NCBI GenBank assembly: GCA_964511185.1
Contig: CAZEDU010000074.1
Location: 1 to 25,338 of the forward strand
DNA from: CAZEDU01 sp964511185
GTDB lineage: Bacteria; Myxococcota; Myxococcia; Myxococcales; Myxococcaceae
Length of the DNA: 25,338 nucleotides
Direction: 5' to 3'
The first letter of the stretch is position 1, and each line of letters begins with the position of its first letter. The notes under the pieces are model-generated. The model was not told the origin of the DNA, made no database searches, and was given only the letters and a program-made list of their open reading frames with translations. Position numbers and translations under genes: made by a program. This document shows, piece by piece, positions 9,071-16,496 of this stretch.

Positions 9071-9565
9071 TTAGAACTCGAACTCCAAGTTCGCCTTCGC
9101 GATGTCCTTGAGCGGGATGTGAAACTCGCCCGCGCCTTCGACCTCGACCACCACTTCGGACTCGGTGGCCGTCTTGAGCACGCCGCTGAAGTTCTTGCGC
9201 GGCGGTTCGGTGCCGGACAGCGGCCCGAACGTCTTCACCTTCACCCGCTGGCCCAGCGCCCGGCGGAAATGGTCGGCCCGGGTCAGCGGCCGGTTGAGCC
9301 CCGGGCTCGACACTTCGAGGCTGTACTCGTGCGGGATCAGGTCTTCGACGTCGAGCGCCGGCTCCACCGCGCGCGAGACCTGGGTGCACTCGTCCAACCC
9401 CACGCGGCCACTTGGTTTGTCGATGAAGAGCCTCAATACCCAGCCGCCGTGCTCGCGCACGTACTCCAGGTCCACGAGCTCGAGACCCTCGGCCGCCACC
9501 AACGGCTCGACCAGGGCTCGCGCTTTGTCGACAACGCTTTGTTTCGACTGGGCTTCCGCCGCCAT
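9071..9565 (-). CDS. rimP: Ribosome maturation factor RimP
   Basis: 164 residues from ATG 9565. RimP supports assembly of the 30S subunit. Typical features are LVEPLVAAEGLELVDLEY, LRLFIDKPSGRVGLDECTQV, SRAVEPALDVEDLIPHEYSL and the hallmark EVSSPGLNRPL, followed by an SH3-like C-terminal part. An in-frame GTG at 9604 would add 13 residues, including four Phe, but that stretch is the hairpin and T-tract of a terminator-like element, so the shorter start is preferred. No Shine-Dalgarno sequence precedes ATG 9565, which is unusual for a highly expressed gene. It is the first gene of the rimP-nusA-ylxR-infB run. Confidence 0.95.
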   Translation of the reverse strand: MAAEAQSKQSVVDKARALVEPLVAAEGLELVDLEYVREHGGWVLRLFIDKPSGRVGLDECTQVSRAVEPALDVEDLIPHEYSLEVSSPGLNRPLTRADHFRRALGQRVKVKTFGPLSGTEPPRKNFSGVLKTATESEVVVEVEGAGEFHIPLKDIAKANLEFEF

Positions 9566-9571
9566 AGGCCC

Positions 9572-9604
9572 AAAAAAGAAAAAAGCGGGCAACTGCTCGC
9601 CCAC
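9572..9604 (-). terminator. Terminator-like hairpin and T-tract in the rimP leader (possible attenuator)
   Basis: On the minus strand GTGGGC (9604-9599) pairs with GCCCGC (9590-9585) around an 8-nt loop, followed at once by six T, one C and six T (9584-9572). This is a textbook intrinsic terminator layout ending 6 nt before the rimP ATG. A GGGC at 9571-9568 could instead pair with the same GCCC and break the terminator stem. Because the operon encodes NusA, an attenuator is plausible; this is inferred. Confidence 0.6.
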
Positions 9605-9623
9605 TTTTCGAAGACTTCGAAAA
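9605..9623. repeat. Perfect 8-bp palindrome upstream of the rimP attenuator
   Basis: TTTTCGAA (9605-9612) and TTCGAAAA (9616-9623) flank the 3-nt spacer GAC. It is directly adjacent to the terminator-like hairpin. It could be a protein-binding operator in DNA, or an extra stem in the leader RNA of the rimP operon. Confidence 0.5.
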
Positions 9624-9629
9624 ATGTCC

Positions 9630-9679
9630 GGGGCTCCCTACTACAAACGGCCAAACGGTGTAAAGCCGCTGAGAGCCCC
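9630..9679. repeat. Inverted repeat in the rimP/nitrilase divergent spacer
   Basis: GGGGCTC (9630-9636) and GAGCCCC (9673-9679) are perfect inverted copies with 36 bp between. The interval contains TGTAAA (9659-9664), which reads TTTACA on the minus strand and could serve as a -35 box in that direction. An operator for the divergent promoters is possible; no regulator is indicated. Confidence 0.35.
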
Positions 9680-9687
9680 TCTATAAC
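9659..9687 (+). promoter_or_regulatory. Possible promoter giving a leaderless nitrilase mRNA
   Basis: TATAAC (9682-9687, five of six consensus) lies 7 nt before the ATG at 9695, so transcription would begin at or next to the start codon. A weak -35 (TGTAAA, 9659-9664) has 17-bp spacing. The start codon has no Shine-Dalgarno sequence, which fits a leaderless message. Confidence 0.35.
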
Positions 9688-9694
9688 AGCGGCC

Positions 9695-10495
9695 ATGAAG
9701 CTCTTGGCAGCGGTGCAGATGTGCTCGGGCGCAGACAAGGCGGCCAACCTGGCCACCGCGACCCGGCTGGTGCGGCAGGCGGCCGAACGAGGCGCGACGC
9801 TCGTCGGGTTGCCCGAGAACTTCAGCTGGATGGGCCCCGAGCCAGATCGCCCGAGCGCCGCGGAGCCCTTGGACGGGCCGACCCTGTCGGCGATGGCCCA
9901 GCTCTCGCGGGAGCTGAAGGTGGCGCTTTTGGCGGGGTCGATTTTGGAGGCCGGCGCGCCCGGCGGCCGGCTGTTCAACACCAGCGTGCTGTTTGGCCCC
10001 GGCGGCGAGCGGCTTGCGGTGTACCGGAAGATTCACCTGTTCGACGTCGACATCGGCGATGGCGCGACGTACCGCGAGTCGGCGGCGGTGGCGCCGGGGA
10101 CCGAGGTGGTGACGGCGAGCTGCGGTGAGCTGAAGGTCGGCCTGTCGGTCTGCTACGACCTGCGCTTTCCCGAGCTGTACCGACGGCACGCGGACGCGGG
10201 CGCGACGCTGCTCACCGTTCCGTCGGCGTTCACGTTGATGACGGGCAAAGACCACTGGGAGGTGCTCTTGCGGGCACGGGCCATCGAGAACCAGGCCTAC
10301 GTGCTGGCGCCTGCCCAGTGGGGGCAGCACTCGGAGAAGCGGGTGACGTTTGGGAACGCGATGGTGGTCGACGCGTGGGGGACGGTGGTCGCGCGGGCGC
10401 CGGAGGGGGAAGGGGTCGCGGTGGGGGCGTTCGAGGTGGAGAGGCTGGAGAATGTGAGGAGGAGGTTGCCGGCGCTCCGCCACCGGAGGATTTGA
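9695..10495 (+). CDS. Carbon-nitrogen hydrolase, Nit1-like (probable deaminated glutathione amidase)
   Basis: 266 residues, the usual length of the nitrilase superfamily. The catalytic Glu-Lys-Cys triad is E41 (GLPENFSW), K112 (VYRKIHLFD) and C153 (SVCYDLRFPELYR). The segments TGKDHWEVLLRARAIENQ, HSEKRVTFGNAMVVDAWG and the ending RRRLPALRHRR closely recall the Nit1 branch, whose members repair deaminated glutathione; a general omega-amidase is the alternative. It is cytosolic, with no signal peptide. ATG 9695 gives the family N-terminus MKLLAAVQM; the longer open frame upstream is antisense to rimP. It is divergent from the rimP operon and convergent with the DUF1552 gene. Confidence 0.93.
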   Translation: MKLLAAVQMCSGADKAANLATATRLVRQAAERGATLVGLPENFSWMGPEPDRPSAAEPLDGPTLSAMAQLSRELKVALLAGSILEAGAPGGRLFNTSVLFGPGGERLAVYRKIHLFDVDIGDGATYRESAAVAPGTEVVTASCGELKVGLSVCYDLRFPELYRRHADAGATLLTVPSAFTLMTGKDHWEVLLRARAIENQAYVLAPAQWGQHSEKRVTFGNAMVVDAWGTVVARAPEGEGVAVGAFEVERLENVRRRLPALRHRRI

Positions 10496-10507
10496 GTGTG
10501 TAGAAGC

Positions 10508-10523
10508 TCGGGGGGCGCCCCGA
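10508..10523. terminator. Hairpin between convergent genes
   Basis: TCGGGG (10508-10513) and CCCCGA (10518-10523) form a 6-bp G/C-rich stem with a 4-nt loop in the 45-bp space between the nitrilase and DUF1552 stops. No T-tract follows on either strand. It is placed where a shared bidirectional terminator would be expected. Confidence 0.45.
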
Positions 10524-10540
10524 AGTAGCCCGCGCTCCGA

Positions 10541-11962
10541 TCAGGTCATGATCTCGGTGCAGGGGGTCGAGCTCAGGCCGCCCCCGCCGCCGACGCTGTT
10601 CACGTTCGCGCCCACCGCGCGCGCGGCAGCGAGCAGCACGTCGGAGGTGTTCTTGCCCGCGGCCCGGTGGTGGATGCCGGGGTAGCGCAGCGCCCCGCCC
10701 GCCCGGCCCGCCACGATGATCGAGTGGTTTCGCACGCCGTGGTCGTCGTTGTAGCCGTTGGCGAGCTCGGTGACGCCGAGCACGCACGCCTGGTCGAGCA
10801 GGTTGCCCGCGCCCTCCGAGGTGTTCATCAGCCTGGTGAGCATGATGTTGAACAGCCGCATCACGAACGTCGCCGCCTGAGTGACCAACGCCTGCGAGCC
10901 GGTGTGGGACACGCCGTTGTGGTGGTCGACGCCGATGCCCGCCTCGCTGAACACGGTGTTCGAGAACGAGCTGTTGAGCTGCACGCTGGCGACCCGGGTG
11001 AGGTCGCACGCGAAGGCGAGCGCCAACAGGTCGGACATCAGCGTGGTCGTCGTCACCAGCGGCGTGCTGCCGCCGGGCGGGTTGTTGGTGGTCACCGCGG
11101 CGGGCTTCACGCACGAGCTGCCGGCGGGCATCGGCGCCGGTCCTCCCGTCGAGCCAGCGTTGATTTCCTGCTGCAGCCGCGCGCGCACTTCCGAGATGGA
11201 GGTGAGGTGCTGATCGATGCGCTGGCGATCTGCCGCGCCCACCTTCCCCTGCAGCCGCTTCGCGCTCTCGCGCACCGAGTCGAGCACGTTCTGACGAAGC
11301 GCGAGCCGCGGGTCCACCGGCGGCGGCGTGGTGCTGCCTCCGCCGCCGCTCGTGGGAGGCGTGAAGCTGCCGAACAGCTTGTTGTAGAGCTCGGCCGGGC
11401 TGAAGATAGGGGTCAACATCGTGCTGGGCCCCTTGTGCGAGATGTACGTGGTGGTTGGCCCTTCGTTGCTCTTGTAGTTCGTCGAGCTCTTCGGCGCGAT
11501 GGCCAGCTGGAGCGACTGGTAGGGCGTGCCACCGGCGATGAGCGGAGCGATGACCTGATCGAGCGACGGGCCGCCGAACACCGAGCCCGATGGGCTGTTG
11601 CTCGCGCCGCCCGCGGTGTACCGGTAGCCCGACAGAATGCCGGCGGTGCCGTCGTGGTGGCCGTTGCTGCCGCCGGTCTTGATGTCGTAGCCGGTCACCA
11701 TGTTGAGGTAGTTCTTCACCGCCGCCAGCGGCTGCATCGACTGCGCCAGCTGCCAGCTGCCGCCGGTGACCGACGGCTGGAACGTCGAGCGCAGCACGCC
11801 ATTGCCCCAGTAAAAGGTCACGTAGCGCTTCGGCAAGGCCATGCCTTGAGCGAAGGCGGTGCCGTTCGAGTTGAGCATGCACTCGAGAATCGGCAGCGCG
11901 AGCGTCGCGCCCGTACCCTGAAGAAGCGCCCGGCGGTGGAGTCGAAAGGGTCTCATTCTCAT
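10541..11962 (-). CDS. DUF1552 family protein with Tat signal
   Basis: 473 residues. The N-terminus has a twin-arginine signal: RR at 10-11 within LHRRALLQG, followed by the hydrophobic ATLALPILECML, so export of a folded protein is predicted. The body matches DUF1552, seen in Planctomycetes and Myxococcota as the partner of DUF1592/DUF1588 proteins. It contains YVTFYWGNGVLRSTFQPS, SGYRYTAGG, a Gly/Pro-rich insert about 90 residues into the mature middle part, and DHHNGVSHTGSQ and YNDDHGVRNHSI, which hold several histidines. The biochemical role is unknown. The ATG overlaps the stop of the DUF1592 gene (ATGA), so the two are coupled; ATG 11956 is also possible. Confidence 0.9.
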   Translation of the reverse strand: MRMRPFRLHRRALLQGTGATLALPILECMLNSNGTAFAQGMALPKRYVTFYWGNGVLRSTFQPSVTGGSWQLAQSMQPLAAVKNYLNMVTGYDIKTGGSNGHHDGTAGILSGYRYTAGGASNSPSGSVFGGPSLDQVIAPLIAGGTPYQSLQLAIAPKSSTNYKSNEGPTTTYISHKGPSTMLTPIFSPAELYNKLFGSFTPPTSGGGGSTTPPPVDPRLALRQNVLDSVRESAKRLQGKVGAADRQRIDQHLTSISEVRARLQQEINAGSTGGPAPMPAGSSCVKPAAVTTNNPPGGSTPLVTTTTLMSDLLALAFACDLTRVASVQLNSSFSNTVFSEAGIGVDHHNGVSHTGSQALVTQAATFVMRLFNIMLTRLMNTSEGAGNLLDQACVLGVTELANGYNDDHGVRNHSIIVAGRAGGALRYPGIHHRAAGKNTSDVLLAAARAVGANVNSVGGGGGLSSTPCTEIMT

Positions 11963-13662
11963 TCCTCGATGCGGCCGTAACGGAACGCCGCGCTGCCAAC
12001 GAGCTCAACCAATGCGTCCTGGGTTCGGTAACCAGCCGCCGCGACCAGCGCGTCGACCTTCTGCAGCGACGGCTGCTCTCCCACGGTGTCGACGTGACCG
12101 GTCGCGACGCGGAAGAGGTTTCTGGTGAAGCAGCTGGCGACCGACGGCTCCTTCGCGAGCGCCGCCCCCAGGCCGTTCGCGCCGGCGAAGGTGCCCAGCA
12201 AGGGGTCCGTCGACTGCGGGTCGATGGTCGCGCCGTTCTCGGTGTTGCGGTAACGGCCGACGGCATCGAAGTTCTCGAGCGCGAGACCGAGCGGGTCGGT
12301 CAGCCTGTGGCAGCCGGAGCAGGCGGGGTCGGTCTGGTGCACCGCGAGCCGCTCGCGCGCCGTCTTCGCGTTCGGGTCGTCCGGAAAGACGGTCGACACG
12401 TTCGCCGGCGGAGGCGGAATACCCTGGCAGAGCGCCGAGAGCCGCACGAACTTGCCGCGGATGGTCGGCGACGACGCGTTCACGTGCGAGTTGACGGCGA
12501 GGAAGCTGGCATGCCCAAGCACGCCGGCGCGCGCGCTGCCGGCCGGGAGCTGGACACGGGCGAACGAGGTGCCGCCCGGCGAGGGCAAGCCGTAGAGCGC
12601 GGCGAGCTCGGCGTTCACGTAGGTGTAGTCGGCGTTGAACGCTTGGCGGAAGTCGCCGTTCGCTTCCCAGATCAAGTTCTCGAAGAACAGGCTGGTCTCT
12701 TTGTGCATCGCCTGCTGGAGCGACGGCTTGAAGGCTGGGAAGAGCGCAGGGTCTTTCGAGAGGGCCTCGAGCGAACGCAGCTCGAAGTACTCGTCGAAGA
12801 ACGACTGCATCGTCTGGCGCGCCTTGGGTGCCTTGAGCAGGTTGCGCGCCTGGGTGCGAATGCCCTCGATGGTGTCGAGCTCACCGGCTTCGGCCGCGGC
12901 GAGCAGCGCGGCCGACGGCGTGCTGCCGGTCAAGAAGAAGGCCATGCGCGCCGCGAGCTCGTAGGCGCTCAGGCGCCGCAGGCCCGGGTAGGCCGGGTCT
13001 TCGCTGCCGCGCTCGACCAGGTAGATGAAGTCGGGCATCTGCAGAATGGTGGCGATCGCGAACTCGATCGCCGCGTCGAAGGTGCCGAGCTTGGTGGCCG
13101 CCGCGGTGGCTGGCGCGGCGATCAGCGCGACCTCTTCCGAGTCGAGCGGCCTGCGGAAGGCGAGCTTGCCGAAGCGCTGAATGAAGTCGTTCAAGCAGGC
13201 CGCGTCGGTGGCGCTCTTCGGGGTGCAGCCGATGAAGGTCGCCTTGTCGGAGCGCGCCAGCGCGGCCTTGGCCGCCGCGAAGGCCGAGGCTTCGTACTTG
13301 GCCAGCGCGTCTTCGCTCGCGATGGCGAACTGCGAGGCGCCGATCGCCTCGAAGCCGTTGATGGCGATGTCGTCGGGCGGGGCGACCGCGGCCGCGGCCT
13401 GCGCGCCGAGCAAGTCACCCACCGCGTTGGCGTACTGCCACTTGAGCAGGCGGCGCAGCGCGAGCGGACCAGGGACGAACTCGGCCTCGGTGACGACCGG
13501 GTCTTCCTCGGGCAAACCGCCGGGGCCCAGAGAAGGTCCGCCGGGGCCACCGGCGCCGGCGCGGTCGCTCGACATGATGCCTTCGCCGAAGCATCCGGAC
13601 GCCGCCAAGGTGACGCCGAGCACCCAGATGCACCCACAACGGAATCGCGCGCTCGTCTTCAT
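11959..13662 (-). CDS. DUF1592/DUF1588-family lipoprotein with a CxxCH heme-type motif
   Basis: 567 residues. The N-terminal signal ends in a lipobox-like ASGC (C24), so a membrane-anchored lipoprotein is likely. Segments resemble, in order, DUF1587 (about 55-125), DUF1595 (about 145-215, FIQRFGKLAFRRPLDSEE), DUF1592 (about 230-355, RLSAYELAARMAFFLTGSTP), DUF1588 (about 370-475) and DUF1585 (about 490-560). CSGCH at 448-452 is a possible covalent heme c site; the family is often annotated as planctomycete-type cytochrome-like. The substrate is unknown. It is translationally coupled to the DUF1552 gene. No Shine-Dalgarno sequence is visible, and a sigma54-like element lies close upstream. Confidence 0.9.
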   Translation of the reverse strand: MKTSARFRCGCIWVLGVTLAASGCFGEGIMSSDRAGAGGPGGPSLGPGGLPEEDPVVTEAEFVPGPLALRRLLKWQYANAVGDLLGAQAAAAVAPPDDIAINGFEAIGASQFAIASEDALAKYEASAFAAAKAALARSDKATFIGCTPKSATDAACLNDFIQRFGKLAFRRPLDSEEVALIAAPATAAATKLGTFDAAIEFAIATILQMPDFIYLVERGSEDPAYPGLRRLSAYELAARMAFFLTGSTPSAALLAAAEAGELDTIEGIRTQARNLLKAPKARQTMQSFFDEYFELRSLEALSKDPALFPAFKPSLQQAMHKETSLFFENLIWEANGDFRQAFNADYTYVNAELAALYGLPSPGGTSFARVQLPAGSARAGVLGHASFLAVNSHVNASSPTIRGKFVRLSALCQGIPPPPANVSTVFPDDPNAKTARERLAVHQTDPACSGCHRLTDPLGLALENFDAVGRYRNTENGATIDPQSTDPLLGTFAGANGLGAALAKEPSVASCFTRNLFRVATGHVDTVGEQPSLQKVDALVAAAGYRTQDALVELVGSAAFRYGRIEE

Positions 13663-13676
13663 GACGGGCGGTCAAT

Positions 13677-13692
13677 CGCAAGGAGCGTACCG
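13677..13692 (-). promoter_or_regulatory. Sigma54-like -24/-12 element upstream of the DUF1592 gene
   Basis: Reading the minus strand, CGGTACG, four bases, then TTGC match the sigma54 consensus TGGCACG-N4-TTGC at nine of eleven fixed positions. The essential GG (13691-13690) and GC (13679-13678) are exactly 10 nt apart. The predicted start would be only a few nt before the ATG at 13662, which weakens the case. Confidence 0.35.
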
Positions 13693-13715
13693 TGTGCTGG
13701 CGTTGAACAAGCCTC

Positions 13716-13757
13716 CCGTTTCCCAACGGTTAGGGAGACGGAGCGCGCCTCCGCTCC
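13716..13757. terminator. Two overlapping hairpins between the PEGA gene and the DUF1592 gene
   Basis: CCGTTTCCC (13716-13724) pairs with GGGAGACGG (13733-13741) with an 8-nt loop and one wobble. GGAGCG (13740-13745) pairs with CGCTCC (13752-13757) with a 6-nt loop. They share two bases. They lie 31-72 nt beyond the minus-strand PEGA gene stop and may end that transcript, but no T-run follows. Confidence 0.4.
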
Positions 13758-13787
13758 ACCGGCTGTCGATCCCGGTCGATAGCAAAA

Positions 13788-14921
13788 TCAGCGTGCACAG
13801 CTGGCCCCGCACCAGCGCGAGATGCTGTAGGTCGGCTCTGGCGATGGGCGGGTGAGCAGGTAGGCCGTGGCGGCGCCGGCCACCACCACGCCGCCGACGA
13901 TGGCGCCGATGCCCCAGCCGGTCTTGTACCAAGGCGTGGCCACCCCGGCGGTGGTGGTGACTGAAGCGGGGCCGGGGACCCAGGCCGGGACGATGGCGGC
14001 GGGCGCGTCGGACGTGAGGTCGACGCGCGTGGCCGTCCAGCCGTCGGGCCCTTCGCGCACGAAGACCGCGGCCGAGAACCCATCGAGCTTCGCGGCGCGC
14101 GCGAGCGGCGGGTACTGCGCGCTCGAGACCTCTTTCGCGCTGCTGCGGAGCGCGGCGAGCTCGGCGCTCGGATCTCTCGCGGTGAGCGAGACCGGCGTCG
14201 AGGTGACGCCACCGGAGCGAACGCTGACGCGGAGCGTTCGGGGCACGAAGCCGGGCTTCTCCACTGTTACGTAGTGCTCGCCGCCCGCCACCCGCAGCTC
14301 GCTGCCCGCCTCCACCTCCGCTCCGTCGAGGCGAACGGTGGCGTCCGGCGGCGTGACCGGCACGCTCAAGGCGCCCGCGCCGCGGGTGTCGCGCTTGGCG
14401 GCTTCGGCGTAGAGCGAGACCACCGACGGGAGGTGGGTGGCCGGGTCGAGCCGCCGCCGCTCCGGATCGAGCCGGTGCGAGAGCCGGAAGGCTTCGAGCG
14501 CCCTGGCCCGGTCGCCGTTCGCCTCGTGGGCGAAGCCCGCGACCAAGAACAGCTCGGAGAGCAGGCGGAAGGTCTTCGCGTTCGGCGCGGCGTCGAGCTC
14601 GAGCAGCGCGACCGCTTCGCTTTGCCACTGGAGCGCGGCGTCGAGCTCGAGGGAGCGGTAGGCCTCTTGCGCCGAGCGGAGCAGGGCTTCGGCGCGCGGC
14701 CGGGCGACGTAGGCGACGCCGCGCGTCTCGAGCGGCGCCTCGGCGGCGGGCAACAAGCGCGGGTCGGCCAGGACAGGCTCTCCCCGCTGCTTCGCCTGAT
14801 CGCGCAAGCGCACCGTGGCCGCTTCGCCCGCCAGCTGATCCTCGGCGACGTTCAAGAAGACGACCGCGCCGTCGGCGGCGGCGAGCGAGACGAGCGCGAG
14901 CGCGGCGGCCGGGGCGATCAC
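13788..14921 (-). CDS. Exported PEGA-domain protein with a C-terminal membrane segment
   Basis: 377 residues from a GTG start (14921-14919) that overlaps the upstream TGA. The N-terminus (APAAALALVSLAAADG) looks like a signal peptide. Residues about 75-180 are helical and TPR-like (ALLRSAQEAYRSLELDAALQ, ALEAFRLSHRLDPERRR). A PEGA domain (about 184-245) has PPDATVRLDGAEVEAG and GGEHYVTVEKPGFVPR. A membrane helix lies at about 334-357. PEGA domains are thought to sit outside the cytoplasm near the envelope. The layout resembles myxobacterial PEGA/TPR proteins of unknown function. It is coupled to the beta-helix lipoprotein, so both likely act in the envelope. Earlier in-frame sequence is antisense or shadow and was excluded. 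Confidence 0.85.
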   Translation of the reverse strand: MIAPAAALALVSLAAADGAVVFLNVAEDQLAGEAATVRLRDQAKQRGEPVLADPRLLPAAEAPLETRGVAYVARPRAEALLRSAQEAYRSLELDAALQWQSEAVALLELDAAPNAKTFRLLSELFLVAGFAHEANGDRARALEAFRLSHRLDPERRRLDPATHLPSVVSLYAEAAKRDTRGAGALSVPVTPPDATVRLDGAEVEAGSELRVAGGEHYVTVEKPGFVPRTLRVSVRSGGVTSTPVSLTARDPSAELAALRSSAKEVSSAQYPPLARAAKLDGFSAAVFVREGPDGWTATRVDLTSDAPAAIVPAWVPGPASVTTTAGVATPWYKTGWGIGAIVGGVVVAGAATAYLLTRPSPEPTYSISRWCGASCAR

Positions 14922-16294
14922 GGGCTCCTCGGGCCTTTCTGGGCGCAGGGGCTGCCCGCGTTCATCCGGAAGTCGCCGTTGAGCCGATCGACGAACTGCG
15001 GATCCGCCACCGTGTTGTTCGTCGCGGTGTAGCCGCCGGAGCCCCCCAGGTTGCCGGGGTTGCCGTTCCACAGACAGTTCTCTTCCACGACGTTGCCGGT
15101 GCCCACCGCGCCGTCCCAGTTCGAGTCGACGTTGTGGCGATTCTGCGTGTTCGAGATGATGTTGTGGCGGACGACGTTGCGCTCGGAGCGGAGCGAGGTG
15201 CTGCCGCCGAAGTGGACGCCCCAGTTGTTCCCGTCGAACACGTTGTACTCGATGATCGAGTCGTCGGCGTCCGGGTAGATCTGCATCGCGAACTCGTCGT
15301 TCCCGTAGACGTAGTTGTCGCGAAACACGGTCCCCTTGCCGCCGCTGATCGACAGCCCGTGGCCGCCGCAGTCGAAGAAGCGGTTCTTCTCGAGGACGAT
15401 GCCGGTGACGGTGGCGCCGGTCGCTCCGTCTCCGACGTACAAGCACGAGCTGGCGCCTTCGGTCGTGATGTGGTTGTTGCGCAGGACCACGTGGTCGGCG
15501 AACAGGTGCGGCGACACGCCGTTGCCCGGGTTCTTGCCGTTGAGCAGCAGCCCCTCGACCACCAGGTAATCCGCCGCGGCGTTAATGATGAGCCGCCCCT
15601 GCAAGGTCGCGCGCACGCCCGCCACGCTGGCCAGGGTGATGGGCTCTCCGGCCTGGCCGCCCTTGGTCACGGTGACGTTGCCCGCGTACGTGCCCGCCTC
15701 GAGGCAACCCGTCTGGCCCGGGTTGAGGCTGTCGAGCAGCTTCTGCGCCGAGCGGAACGGCTGCGCCTTCTCTCCCGTACCCGTGGAGTCGCTTCCGGTG
15801 GTGGACGCGTACCGCAGGCAGGAGGGGGGCGGCGGCGGCGGTGGCCCCCCGCAGGCCTGCGCCTGGACGCACGAGATGGTGAGTGGAATCGGCGCGGGCT
15901 CGCCTTCGAGCCGGGTGACGGCGGTGCGCCCGAAGTGCGTGAGCCCGACCGGCGCCTGCTCGGGCCGGGCCCTGGGGCAGTTGCTGGCGGGAGACCAGAC
16001 CGCCAGCTCGATGACGAACGGCCGGCCCTGCGGCAAGGTCCCCAAGTCGACCTGAGCCGCCTCGAGCAGCGCCGGCACGTTGTCGAGCGTGCGGCCGGTC
16101 GCCTCATCGAGCGGGAGGCAGCGGCTCTCGATGGGCGCGTCCGTGTCCGCGTCGACCAGGTGGATCGCCACTTCGCCCGCGCAGGAGATGGCGGGGCTCG
16201 AGCACGCCGGATCCACCAAGAGCTGCACGGCCACGTCGCGCGGAGGTCCCGGGCGCGCGCAGCCCGCGACCAGAAGCGCCACGAGCGCGCGCAT
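14918..16294 (-). CDS. Right-handed parallel beta-helix lipoprotein
   Basis: 458 residues from ATG 16294. A short signal ends at the lipobox VAGC (C12). An N-terminal domain with paired cysteines (about 20-150) is followed by a run of seven prolines. A DUF1565-like strip comes next (ASTTGSDSTGTGEKAQPFRS, GQTGCLEAGTYAGNVTV). The remainder has repeating short strands typical of pectate-lyase-like beta-helices: VVLRNNHITTEG, IVLEKNRFFDCGGHGLSI, TVFRDNYVYGN, IIEYNVFDGNNWGVHF and NVVRHNIISNTQNRHN. Such proteins bind or cleave polysaccharides, but no catalytic residues can be assigned. It is divergent from the kinase gene and translationally coupled to the PEGA gene. Confidence 0.88.
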   Translation of the reverse strand: MRALVALLVAGCARPGPPRDVAVQLLVDPACSSPAISCAGEVAIHLVDADTDAPIESRCLPLDEATGRTLDNVPALLEAAQVDLGTLPQGRPFVIELAVWSPASNCPRARPEQAPVGLTHFGRTAVTRLEGEPAPIPLTISCVQAQACGGPPPPPPPSCLRYASTTGSDSTGTGEKAQPFRSAQKLLDSLNPGQTGCLEAGTYAGNVTVTKGGQAGEPITLASVAGVRATLQGRLIINAAADYLVVEGLLLNGKNPGNGVSPHLFADHVVLRNNHITTEGASSCLYVGDGATGATVTGIVLEKNRFFDCGGHGLSISGGKGTVFRDNYVYGNDEFAMQIYPDADDSIIEYNVFDGNNWGVHFGGSTSLRSERNVVRHNIISNTQNRHNVDSNWDGAVGTGNVVEENCLWNGNPGNLGGSGGYTATNNTVADPQFVDRLNGDFRMNAGSPCAQKGPRSP

Positions 16295-16496
16295 GAAGCC
16301 AGGCCTCAACCCCACCCTATGGACGATAAACCACCCCACGGGGGGAGGAAGCCCCCGGCCGAATGCTGACCACGGTCGACAGGCGGGTGCGACATCGTCC
16401 CCGCACTTTGAGGGTAGACTCCGGTTCGAGCGTAAGTCGGCGAGAATCGAAGCAGCGGTGCGCGGACAAGTCGAAACCACCAGGAGCGCGGCGGCG
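16295..16496. other. Divergent promoter region, beta-helix gene and kinase gene
   Basis: This 202-bp spacer must hold the start signals for both divergent units. A TAGACT at 16415-16420 could be a -10 box for the kinase but has no good -35. AGGAG at 16482-16486 is the kinase ribosome site. No convincing promoter or operator is visible otherwise. Confidence 0.4.

Noticed and set aside
9566..9604. Upstream GTG start for rimP adding 13 residues
   Set aside because: It would translate the terminator-like hairpin and T-tract; family N-termini fit the later ATG.
10667..13782. Long plus-strand frames opposite the DUF1552 and DUF1592 genes
   Set aside because: No domain pattern, extreme Arg content; the minus strand has signal peptides and family motifs.
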